A stretch of 5,197 nucleotides of DNA, taken from positions 1 through 5,197 of the forward strand of contig JAZOLH010000063.1 of NCBI GenBank assembly GCA_045652815.1, read 5' to 3'. Below the pieces are notes generated by a model that made no database searches, was not told the origin of the DNA, and saw only the letters and a program-made list of their open reading frames with translations. Source of the stretch: UMGS755 sp045652815. GTDB lineage: Bacteria; Bacillota; Clostridia; UBA1381; UBA9506. Shown piece by piece: positions 1-5,197 of the stretch. The stretch's first letter is position 1; every line of letters starts with the position of its first letter. The translations under genes were made by a program, and so were the position numbers.

Positions 1-435
1 ATTAGCCGCCAAGCACTGATTCAAAGGACGGATAATGGGAATACCACCACCAACGGATGCTTCGAACAGGTAGTTAACATTGTTTTCTTTGGCAATCGCC
101 ATCAGTTCAGTACCGTGTTCTGCCACCAGTTCCTTGTTAGAAGTAATCACGTTTTTGCCGGCTAAAAGCGCTGCTTTAGAATATTCATAAGCAGGTTTTA
201 AACCGCCCATCACTTCCACAACAATGCTGACATCGGGGTCATTTACGATATCATCATAGTTCTTGGTGAACAGATGGGGCTCTTCGTGATCGGGAAAATC
301 ACGCAGATCTAAAATATATTTAACATCAATCTGGTTGCCGCCGGTTTTCTTGGTGATACTCTTTTCATTCTTTCTGATGATTTCGTAAACACCGCTGCCA
401 ACAACGCCAAATCCTAAAATTGCAACATTAATCAT
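1..435 (-). CDS. hom: Homoserine dehydrogenase, N-terminal part (runs off the left edge)
   Basis: Catalyses NAD(P)H-dependent reduction of aspartate semialdehyde to homoserine, the branch point to threonine and methionine in the cytoplasm. The 145 visible residues cover the Rossmann nucleotide-binding domain and the start of the catalytic domain. The dinucleotide-binding loop GFGVVGSG is at residues 8-15. SNKELVAEHG at 99-108 contains the family's conserved NK pair (K101, matching the lysine assigned to catalysis in this family). ASVGGGIPIIRPL is at 126-138. About two thirds of a typical 400-430 residue protein lies outside the window, including any C-terminal ACT domain. The ATG at 435 is chosen because GGGAGG lies 6-7 bases upstream. 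An in-frame ATG at 480 would add 15 residues but has no such site and lies almost at the predicted transcription start. The leader is only about 50 bases, so there is no room for a T-box or a long attenuator. Identification is firm. Confidence 0.95.
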   Translation of the reverse strand, partial: MINVAILGFGVVGSGVYEIIRKNEKSITKKTGGNQIDVKYILDLRDFPDHEEPHLFTKNYDDIVNDPDVSIVVEVMGGLKPAYEYSKAALLAGKNVITSNKELVAEHGTELMAIAKENNVNYLFEASVGGGIPIIRPLNQCLAAN

Positions 436-493
436 AATGTACCTCCCTTTCCCTTCGGATTTTCGCCCTGGGGAAAACATTCCGTATTTTATT

Positions 494-522
494 ATTATAC
501 AGTATTGTAGCAATAAGGTCAA
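494..522 (-). promoter_or_regulatory. Sigma-A promoter of hom
   Basis: Read on the minus strand, TTGACC (517-522) and a perfect TATAAT (494-499) are separated by exactly 17 bases, close to the housekeeping sigma consensus. Transcription should start near position 487, about 50 bases before the hom ATG. The promoter lies in the 111-base gap after the CHR gene pair, so hom can be transcribed independently. I see no terminator in this gap, so read-through from the CHR genes is also possible. Confidence 0.8.
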
Positions 523-546
523 TGCTTTTTTTGACTTTTCTTTCCT

Positions 547-1119
547 TTATATACCGTTTTGCAGAAAACCAATGGCAATGCCCACCACCGCTGATGCCAG
601 CAGAAAGACAATCGGATGTACCTTAAAGCGTTTCGTGAGGAATAGCACCGCCACAAAAATTGCTACAGATGGCCAGCTGAACAAGGATAACACATCCCCT
701 GCAAAAGGCAGCACCAAAAGCGATCCCTTCGCCACAGTCACACCTGCCGCCGCAATAAGCCCCGCCACAGCAGGACGTAGACCGTAAAAAGCCGCATTCA
801 CATAGCGATTATCCCTGAACTTATCTAAAATTCTAACGATAATCAGCATCACCAAAAAGGCAGGCGCAACCAAGCCAAAAGTGGCAGAAAGTGCACCGAA
901 AATGCCCCCCGCCTGAAATCCGGCATAGGTTGCCATATTCACGCCGATGGGTCCCGGCGTGGATTCAGAAACTGCAATCATATCAGCAAGCATCGCCTCT
1001 GTAAACCAGTCGGGATGCACCGCCGACATCTGCCGCAAAAACGGAAGCGTGGCAAGACCGCCACCAACCGCAAACAGTCCCGTTTTAAAAAATTCATAAA
1101 ACAGTGTCAGATAAATCAT
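547..1119 (-). CDS. CHR-family (chromate transporter type) protein, second of a short-chain pair
   Basis: Integral membrane protein of 190 residues with a single CHR domain. Family features seen are FFKTGLFAVGGG at residues 10-21 (the N-terminal FxxxG...GGG signature) and ESTPGPIGVNMATYAG at 52-67 (the conserved TPGP/N/AT motif), followed by several long hydrophobic segments. Long-chain ChrA proteins carry two such domains. Short-chain members occur as adjacent gene pairs, as here, and the two products probably work together. The ATG at 1119 overlaps the TGA of the preceding gene (ATGA, 1116-1119), and a GGGAGG site lies about 11 bases upstream within that gene, so the pair is translationally coupled. 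Family membership is clear. The substrate is not: chromate efflux is shown for some members only, and no chromate regulator is visible here. Confidence 0.88.
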   Translation of the reverse strand: MIYLTLFYEFFKTGLFAVGGGLATLPFLRQMSAVHPDWFTEAMLADMIAVSESTPGPIGVNMATYAGFQAGGIFGALSATFGLVAPAFLVMLIIVRILDKFRDNRYVNAAFYGLRPAVAGLIAAAGVTVAKGSLLVLPFAGDVLSLFSWPSVAIFVAVLFLTKRFKVHPIVFLLASAVVGIAIGFLQNGI

Positions 1120-1655
1120 TTCGCATCAGACCTCCCTTTTAAAAGAAGTCCGACAAGGGCGGCTAAAACCACCAAAACCACAGGGGAAACAGAAACAAAA
1201 CACATCACAAAAAACACAAAAACAGCAATCAGCAATGTGATTTTGTCAACAATGGCCTTCTTCCCCAGTTTTAAAACTGCATTTAAAATCAAAGCGCAAA
1301 CACAGGCGCGAATGCCCACAAAAGCATATTGCACAACGGGCAAATCCGCAAAATTATTCAGCACCGCCGCAATGATGGAAATAATCACAAAGGAAGGAAG
1401 CACAACACCTAAAGTAGAAACAACAGCGCCCAAAAAGCCCTCCTGCTTATATCCCACAATAGTAGCGGTATTCACTGCAATCACGCCGGGGGTACACTGG
1501 GCAATGGCATAATAATCCATCAGATCTTCCTCTGTCACCCAGCCGTGCTTCTCCACCAGTTCCCGCTGGAACATAGGCAGCATTGCATAACCGCCGCCAA
1601 AAGTAAAAGCGCCGATTTTCATAAAAGCTAAAAATAACTGCCATAAGGTTTTCAT
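1116..1655 (-). CDS. CHR-family (chromate transporter type) protein, first of a short-chain pair
   Basis: Integral membrane protein of 179 residues, the first gene of the pair. The N-terminal signature FMKIGAFTFGGGYAMLP is at residues 11-27, and the second motif QCTPGVIAVNTATIVG is at 53-68. Most of the rest is hydrophobic (for example 70-100 and 135-172), ending in a short charged tail. It is homologous in layout to the downstream partner but clearly diverged; for example, it has QCTPGV where the partner has ESTPGP. That is expected if the two halves have opposite or complementary roles in a heteromeric transporter. The ATG at 1655 is supported by GGGGAG at 1663-1668, seven bases upstream. 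The gene follows the tRNA-Thr terminator, so it needs its own promoter, which is not obvious. Transport of chromate or a sulfate-like anion is an inference from the family. Confidence 0.88.
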   Translation of the reverse strand: MKTLWQLFLAFMKIGAFTFGGGYAMLPMFQRELVEKHGWVTEEDLMDYYAIAQCTPGVIAVNTATIVGYKQEGFLGAVVSTLGVVLPSFVIISIIAAVLNNFADLPVVQYAFVGIRACVCALILNAVLKLGKKAIVDKITLLIAVFVFFVMCFVSVSPVVLVVLAALVGLLLKGRSDAK

Positions 1656-1675
1656 TGTCTCACTCCCCTGTGGAG

Positions 1676-1709
1676 ATTGTAGCGGTATTATCTCGATTCA
1701 AAAGAATCG
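1676..1709 (-). promoter_or_regulatory. Possible CHR-operon promoter with an overlapping 16-base palindrome
   Basis: The only space for a promoter for the CHR genes is 1656-1717. It contains a perfect inverted repeat CGATTC-TTTT-GAATCG (1694-1709) and, closer to the gene on the minus strand, TACAAT (1676-1681) as a possible -10 box. TTGAAT inside the palindrome (1697-1702) could be the -35 box, but the spacer would be only 15 bases, which is short. The palindrome could be an operator over the -35 region. Both assignments are weak; only the palindrome itself is certain. Confidence 0.3.
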
Positions 1710-1717
1710 GAATATAC

Positions 1718-1750
1718 ACAAAATGCCCACTCAATGAGTGGGCATTTTGT
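1718..1750 (-). terminator. Intrinsic terminator after tRNA-Thr
   Basis: A perfect 16-base inverted repeat (arms 1718-1733 and 1735-1750) centred on one base, with the core GCCCACTC/GAGTGGGC. In the minus direction the stem is followed by TTTTGTGTATAT, a U-rich tail, 19 bases after the tRNA 3' end. The A-rich and T-rich flanks are part of the repeat, so the element could also stop plus-strand transcription, though with a shorter T run. Confidence 0.85.
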
Positions 1751-1768
1751 CGGCAACATTCGCCGCCT

Positions 1769-1844
<76 letters not shown>

Positions 1845-1865
1845 ATTTCTTTCGAACACTAGGAT

Positions 1866-1894
1866 AGTATACCACAAAAAAAGTATTTTGTAAA
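1866..1894 (-). promoter_or_regulatory. Sigma-A promoter of tRNA-Thr
   Basis: On the minus strand, TTTACA (1889-1894) and TATACT (1866-1871) are spaced by 17 bases. A TG one base upstream of the -10 box makes it an extended -10 promoter. The start should be near 1859, about 15 bases before the mature tRNA 5' end, as expected for a stable RNA gene with a short 5' leader removed by RNase P. Confidence 0.85.
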
Positions 1895-1926
1895 GTCTTT
1901 TTTGAAAAAATCTTATATTTTTTTCG

Positions 1927-1944
1927 TTTGTATATTTATGCAGG
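1927..1944. promoter_or_regulatory. Candidate ARG box (ArgR operator)
   Basis: The core TGTATATTTATGCA (1929-1942) fits the symmetric pattern TGnATwwwwATnCA that underlies known ARG boxes. Over 18 bases it differs at three positions from the E. coli consensus WNTGAATWWWWATTCANW. It lies between two divergent promoters, about 20 bases upstream of the -35 box of the operon that encodes an ArgR domain. This suggests autoregulation. Only one box is seen, whereas strong ArgR targets often have two in tandem, and in AT-rich DNA such matches can occur by chance. Confidence 0.4.
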
Positions 1945-1963
1945 TTTTCTGTGTTTTTTTCCA

Positions 1964-1993
1964 TTGACAAAAAAGCTTCCTATATGATATACT
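1964..1993 (+). promoter_or_regulatory. Sigma-A promoter of the NAD kinase/argR/recN operon
   Basis: A perfect TTGACA (1964-1969) and TATACT (1988-1993) are separated by 18 bases, with TGA immediately before the -10 box (extended -10). Transcription should begin near 2000. This also helps decide the NAD kinase start: an ATG at 2008 would have almost no leader and no SD, while the ATG at 2041 has both. Confidence 0.85.
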
Positions 1994-2040
1994 CAAAATA
2001 GGTATATATGTTTTCAAATAACTCCGTTAGGATGATGTAT

Positions 2041-3348
2041 ATGAAAAATATCGTAATCATGCCGAATATTGATCGAGACCCCGATTTGGTATATACAAAA
2101 AAAACCATCTCGGCACTCTCCGGAAAATCCGTTTTTGTCAGCGAGGAATTTGCCTCTGACCTGCGGGGGCTGGCAACGCCTCTGCCCAAAGATAAACTCT
2201 TTGACAATATGGATTTAGCCATCGCCTTAGGTGGTGACGGTACCCTTTTGTCCGTTGCGCACCACGCGGCGCCCCTGTCCCTGCCCATTTTGGGAATCAA
2301 CTTAGGGCATTTAGGCTTTTTGGCAGAAATCGAAAAAGGCGACATTGAAAAGAGTCTCGCTAAGCTTTGCGCTAATGAATATACAATTGAAAACCGCATT
2401 ATGCTCCGTGGCACTATCACCCGCGAAAATGGTGAAACCGTCACCCTCGATGCCTTAAACGACATCGTTGTCAGTCGTAACGAAGGCAGCCGCCTGATTG
2501 TTCTTAACCTGTTCGTAGGCGGTGAATATGTGGATGAATATAAGGCAGACGGGCTTTTGGTGGCAACCCCCACGGGCTCCACTGCATACTCTATGTCCGC
2601 AGGCGGTCCTATTTTAGATCCGGCGGTCAAGAGTTTTGTGATCACCCCCATCTGTCCCCATAAACTCTATGCCAAAACCATTGTAGCGCCCGACGATGTG
2701 GAAATTATGCTAACCATCAGCAATAACAGTTCCGACCCCCGCTCTGCTGTTGTCAGCGCAGACGGTCGGGAAAATATCATACTCTCAAAAGGCGATGTTC
2801 TCACCCTTCGTCGTTCAGAGTACACAGCGCGACTGGTTAAAATCAACGGTAGTCGTTTTTACAGCGTATTGCAGCATAAACTGCTTGGAAAGGATAAAAA
2901 AACCATGAAACAGAAAAGACATGCAGCTATTTTAGAATTAATTGCCCACCGTGAAGTTGTCACACAGGAGGATCTGGCAACACTTCTGCGCGAAGCAGGT
3001 TTCCAGGTAACTCAGGCAACCGTTTCCCGCGATATCAAAGAACTGAAACTGACCAAAATCCCCGGTGATAGCGGTGTTTATAAGTATGCACAGCCCAAAG
3101 CACCGGCAGATAGCCCCAACCGCCAACTGCTCATTTTAACCCGAAGCGTGTTCAGCGTTAACTTTGCGCAGAACATCGTGGTTATCAAAACCCATGCAGG
3201 TATGGCGCAGGCGGCAGCCGCAGTGCTCGATAGTCTTGCTATGAAAGAAATTGTTGGCACCCTAGCCGGCGACGATACCATTTTTTGCGTTGTAAAAGAT
3301 GAAAACGCCGCTATGGCACTGACCAAACGCATTAAATCCCTGCTGTAA
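2041..3348 (+). CDS. nadK: NAD kinase with an in-frame C-terminal arginine repressor (ArgR) domain
   Basis: A continuous 435-codon frame. Residues 1-288 form a full-length NAD kinase, which phosphorylates NAD to NADP in the cytoplasm. The GGDG motif is in LGGDGTLL (63-70), NLGHLGFLAE is at 87-96, ALND at 138-141 (the position of the family's NE/ND motif), and DGLLVATPTGSTAYS at 170-184. The C-terminal beta domain ends around SRFYSVLQHKL. Residue 289 is the methionine that begins a complete ArgR (147 residues), with no stop codon and only the short linker GKDKKT between them. The start at 2041 is chosen because MKNIVIMPN is the usual family N-terminus and AGGATG lies 6-8 bases upstream; an in-frame ATG at 2008 lacks an SD. 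Separate adjacent genes are the norm in Firmicutes, so this is either a real fusion or the result of a one-base change in the A7 run at 2896-2902. Both activities are recognised with high confidence; whether one polypeptide is made is uncertain. Confidence 0.9.
   Translation: MKNIVIMPNIDRDPDLVYTKKTISALSGKSVFVSEEFASDLRGLATPLPKDKLFDNMDLAIALGGDGTLLSVAHHAAPLSLPILGINLGHLGFLAEIEKGDIEKSLAKLCANEYTIENRIMLRGTITRENGETVTLDALNDIVVSRNEGSRLIVLNLFVGGEYVDEYKADGLLVATPTGSTAYSMSAGGPILDPAVKSFVITPICPHKLYAKTIVAPDDVEIMLTISNNSSDPRSAVVSADGRENIILSKGDVLTLRRSEYTARLVKINGSRFYSVLQHKLLGKDKKTMKQKRHAAILELIAHREVVTQEDLATLLREAGFQVTQATVSRDIKELKLTKIPGDSGVYKYAQPKAPADSPNRQLLILTRSVFSVNFAQNIVVIKTHAGMAQAAAAVLDSLAMKEIVGTLAGDDTIFCVVKDENAAMALTKRIKSLL
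2887..2904 (+). promoter_or_regulatory. Internal SD and A7 run at the NAD kinase/ArgR junction
   Basis: GGAAAGGA (2887-2894) is SD-like and lies 10 bases before the ArgR ATG at 2905, a workable distance for internal initiation. Between them is a run of seven A (2896-2902). With six A the upstream frame would end in a TGA overlapping the ArgR ATG (ATGA). A run of seven A is a plausible slippage or indel site. Confidence 0.55.
2905..3348 (+). CDS. argR: Arginine repressor ArgR/AhrC (domain of the fused frame, or separate protein from the internal ATG)
   Basis: Arginine-responsive DNA-binding regulator of arginine biosynthesis and catabolism, normally a hexamer. From the internal ATG it is 147 residues, close to the usual 149-156. 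The N-terminal winged helix (about 1-65) contains the family's DNA-binding helix TQATVSRDIKEL (36-47) with the characteristic SR pair. The C-terminal domain (about 73-147) contains IVVIKTHAGMAQ (91-102) and GTLAGDDTIFCV (118-129), whose GDD is the arginine-binding and trimer-contact motif. All key residues are present, so the domain should be functional. It sits in the same frame as NAD kinase without a stop. GGAAAGGA upstream of the ATG could let ribosomes start here and make free ArgR. The recN ATG follows the stop by 24 bases. An ARG-box-like site lies upstream of the operon promoter. Confidence 0.85.
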   Translation: MKQKRHAAILELIAHREVVTQEDLATLLREAGFQVTQATVSRDIKELKLTKIPGDSGVYKYAQPKAPADSPNRQLLILTRSVFSVNFAQNIVVIKTHAGMAQAAAAVLDSLAMKEIVGTLAGDDTIFCVVKDENAAMALTKRIKSLL

Positions 3349-3372
3349 TCCCGCTCTTTAGGAGGCAACACT

Positions 3373-5052
3373 ATGCTGTTTTCCTTGCATATTAAAAACA
3401 TCGCCTTGTTAGACGATGTACAAATTGAATTTACCGATGGTCTCAACGTGTTAACAGGTGAAACCGGTGCCGGTAAATCTATCTTAATCAGTTCAATCAA
3501 TCTGCTCTTAGGCGACCGTGCCAACCGCGAACTCATCCGTCATAATGAAGACCGTGCCGAAGTGTCGGGACTTTTCTATGTAGAAGACCCCCGTCTTAAG
3601 GCGTGGCTTTCCGAAAACGGTACAGAAGTGGAAGAAGACGGTTCTCTTTTGATTACCCGCACGCTCCTGCGAGACGGTAAAAATCTGTGTCGCATCGGCG
3701 GTCGTGCCGTTACTCTTTCCGAACTCAAAGAACTCAGTTGTTATTTAGTCAACATCCACGGTCAGCACGATAGTCAGGCGCTTCTTGACCCTGCCGAACA
3801 CATCCACTTTTTAGATGGTTTCTTAAAAGAAGCAGGTGCCTCTGCCCTCGCCGATTATCAGGATGCTTTCTCCGCTCTAAAAAAATTAGAGCAAGAAGCC
3901 GCATCCTTGCAGATGGATGAAGCCGAGCGTCTCCGCAGAATTGATATGCTGGGCTATGAGGTAAGCGAAATTCGTGATGCCGCCCCTTCCCCCGAGGAAG
4001 AAGAGGATTTAAAACGCCGCCGCGATGTGATTAACCATCGCATCCATCTGGAAAAAGGCGTGGGACAAACCCTGTCTATCCTGTCTGATAATCCCGATGG
4101 CATGGATGTCCGCGGCGCACTTTCCATCGCCGCAAAAACCCTCGAGGATGCCGCATCACTGGATGAATCCCTGTCTCCCTTATACGATAACCTGTTTACC
4201 ATTATGCAGGAAACCGAGGATCTTTCCCGTTCTCTCAGACAGTATTACGAAAACCTGACGGAAGATGATGTCTCCATCGATGAAATCGAAGAACGTCTCG
4301 ACATTCTCTACCGTTTAAAACGAAAATATGGTGGCAGCATTGAAGCCGTTTTAGATTATGCCGAAAAAGCAGAGGCAGAACTTGCTGCACTGCAAAATGC
4401 AGAAACCCAAAAAGAACAAATGGGTGCGCTTTTAGAAGAAGCCAAAGCCAAAACTTTGGAAAAGGCAAAGGTTCTCACAACTCTTCGTCAAAAGGCCATC
4501 CCCGAAATCGAAAGTTCTATCAATGAAAATCTACATTTCTTAAATATGCCCGATGCAGATTTCAAAATCGAAATCATCCCCTCGGAATGTCACCGCTATG
4601 GCGCTGAGCAAATCCACTTTGCAATGAAAACCAACTCAGGCGAGGCACACCTGCCGCTTTCCAAAATCGTCTCCGGCGGTGAACTGTCCCGTATGATGCT
4701 GGCCATCAAAGCAGTTCTCACCGATGGTGACAGCACCGGCACCCTGATTTTTGACGAAATTGATACAGGTGTATCCGGTGCCGCCGCACAAAAAATCGGT
4801 CGCAAGTTAAAACAACTTGCAAGTGAAAAGCAGGTGCTTTGTGTCACCCATTTAGCGCAGATCGCCGCTATGGCAAACACCCACTTTTTGATTGAAAAAC
4901 AATCCGAAGATGGCAGAACCAAAACCGATGTAACGCCCCTTAGTCACGACGACCGCGTTCGTGAACTGGCGCGCATCATCAGCGGCGAAGCTATCACAGA
5001 AACCACCTTAAAACAAGCAGAGGAATTGATTCACTTTGGAGAAACTAACTGA
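3373..5052 (+). CDS. recN: DNA repair protein RecN
   Basis: SMC-like ATPase that acts early in double-strand-break repair, holding or organising DNA ends for RecA-dependent recombination. Its 559 residues match the family (about 550-580). The N-terminal half of the ATPase has Walker A GETGAGKS (29-36) and the Q-loop/IHGQH region NIHGQHDSQ (127-135). The central region, about 150-370, is charged and rich in E, K, L and A, consistent with the coiled-coil arms. The C-terminal half has the ABC signature SGGELSR (434-440), Walker B LIFDEIDTG (458-466) and the switch histidine in CVTHLAQIAAMA (H493). No key residue is missing. AGGAGG (3360-3365) seven bases before the ATG gives strong translation. 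It is the third function of the operon, after NAD kinase and ArgR, the standard Firmicutes order. No terminator follows before the window ends. Confidence 0.97.
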   Translation: MLFSLHIKNIALLDDVQIEFTDGLNVLTGETGAGKSILISSINLLLGDRANRELIRHNEDRAEVSGLFYVEDPRLKAWLSENGTEVEEDGSLLITRTLLRDGKNLCRIGGRAVTLSELKELSCYLVNIHGQHDSQALLDPAEHIHFLDGFLKEAGASALADYQDAFSALKKLEQEAASLQMDEAERLRRIDMLGYEVSEIRDAAPSPEEEEDLKRRRDVINHRIHLEKGVGQTLSILSDNPDGMDVRGALSIAAKTLEDAASLDESLSPLYDNLFTIMQETEDLSRSLRQYYENLTEDDVSIDEIEERLDILYRLKRKYGGSIEAVLDYAEKAEAELAALQNAETQKEQMGALLEEAKAKTLEKAKVLTTLRQKAIPEIESSINENLHFLNMPDADFKIEIIPSECHRYGAEQIHFAMKTNSGEAHLPLSKIVSGGELSRMMLAIKAVLTDGDSTGTLIFDEIDTGVSGAAAQKIGRKLKQLASEKQVLCVTHLAQIAAMANTHFLIEKQSEDGRTKTDVTPLSHDDRVRELARIISGEAITETTLKQAEELIHFGETN

Positions 5053-5164
5053 TTCCATTCGAGATTTATTGAAAAAAGAGGGCATCAGCGAGGTGGGCAG
5101 GGAAGTGCCCGCAATTCTGCATATCACCTCGCGAAGCCGATCGGCATCTATTCCTCGCTCGTAA
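5036..5164 (+). CDS. Short frame overlapping the recN end, probably a truncated gene start
   Basis: A TTG at 5036, preceded by AGAGGA (5019-5024) 11 bases upstream, opens a 42-codon frame overlapping the last 17 bases of recN. The first 21 residues, MEKLTDSIRDLLKKEGISEVG, look like a genuine amphipathic protein N-terminus and faintly resemble the start of QueG-type (epoxyqueuosine reductase) proteins; this likeness is weak. The remainder turns into low-complexity S/R-rich sequence and stops at TAA (5162-5164) inside a CpG-rich inverted-repeat stretch. The best reading is that a downstream operon gene begins here and has been cut by an inserted repeat or frameshift. The alternative is that the frame is chance. 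Confidence 0.3.
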   Translation: MEKLTDSIRDLLKKEGISEVGREVPAILHITSRSRSASIPRS

Positions 5165-5182
5165 AGAAATCGCGATGCCGAT
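5088..5182. repeat. Cluster of inverted repeats in CpG-rich DNA, possible dispersed repeat or structured element
   Basis: GCGAGGTG (5088-5095) pairs with CACCTCGC (5125-5132) and encloses GGGCA/TGCCC (5095-5099, 5106-5110). Next comes the palindrome GCCGATCGGC (5136-5145). ATCGGCATC (5140-5148) pairs perfectly with GATGCCGAT (5174-5182), with the palindrome ATCGCGAT (5169-5176) at the edge of the loop. CCTCGC occurs twice (5127-5132, 5153-5158). About 13 CpG fall in roughly 110 bases, denser than in the flanking genes. The repeats are certain; their nature is inferred. The element may continue past the right edge. Confidence 0.45.
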
Positions 5183-5197
5183 GAATCGCCTACGGAA

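Noticed and set aside
436..487. Thr-responsive attenuator or T-box before hom, suggested by the nearby tRNA-Thr
   Set aside because: The leader is only about 50 bases and contains no threonine-codon leader peptide, T-box or terminator. The TTTCCC/GGGAAA pairing beside the SD (448-453, 471-476) is too weak to call.
522..546. Terminator after the CHR gene pair
   Set aside because: The only inverted repeat (GTCAA/TTGAC, minus strand) has a 5-base stem overlapping the hom -35 box and no U tract after it.
1895..1926. AT-rich imperfect inverted repeat AAGTCTTTTTT/GAAAAAATCTT
   Set aside because: Imperfect and made almost wholly of A and T runs; more likely UP-element-like AT-rich promoter DNA than a specific site.
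2008..2040. In-frame ATG at 2008 as the NAD kinase start, giving 11 extra residues
   Set aside because: It lies about 8 bases from the predicted transcription start, lacks an SD, and the extra residues do not match the family; the ATG at 2041 has AGGATG upstream and the standard N-terminus.
1980..2651. Minus-strand 223-residue frame opposite NAD kinase
   Set aside because: Shadow of the real gene; S/R/P-rich composition, no recognisable domain, no promoter or SD.
5066..5197. Minus-strand open frame entering from the right edge
   Set aside because: It runs through the inverted-repeat block, has no recognisable motif and overlaps the end of the recN operon in antisense.

Overview
The window looks like low-to-moderate-GC Firmicutes DNA, most likely from the class Clostridia. 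The reasons are the gene order NAD kinase, arginine repressor, recN (a conserved Firmicutes block), strong SD sequences of the GGGAGG/AGGAGG type, sigma-A promoters with TTGACA/TATAAT-like boxes, and a tRNA-Thr with an encoded CCA end. This is inference from sequence features; no database was searched.

Left half, minus strand, reading right to left: a strong promoter and tRNA-Thr(GGU) (1769-1844), its hairpin terminator (1718-1750), two overlapping short CHR-family (chromate transporter type) membrane proteins (1116-1655, then 547-1119), and the 5' part of homoserine dehydrogenase (435 to the left edge), which has its own consensus promoter (494-522).

The AT-rich spacer 1845-2040 holds two divergent promoters, one for the tRNA to the left and one for the right-hand operon. 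Between them is an ARG-box-like palindrome (1927-1944), which suggests that the arginine repressor encoded in the right-hand operon acts on its own promoter region.

Right half, plus strand: NAD kinase and the arginine repressor lie in one uninterrupted reading frame (2041-3348). This is the most unusual thing in the window, because the two are normally separate adjacent genes. The junction carries an A7 run, an SD-like sequence and the ArgR ATG. Removing a single A would give an ordinary ATGA stop/start overlap, so the options are a true fusion, a slippage-dependent arrangement, or a one-base assembly error. recN (3373-5052) follows 24 bases later. A short frame with a TTG start overlaps the recN 3' end, but it stops after 42 codons inside a CpG-rich stretch full of inverted repeats (about 5088-5182). 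That stretch looks like a dispersed repeat or structured element rather than ordinary coding sequence.

The window therefore joins amino-acid metabolism (hom), ion transport (CHR pair), NADP supply and arginine control (NAD kinase/ArgR), and DNA double-strand-break repair (RecN). Nothing in it looks like a phage, CRISPR array or defence island.
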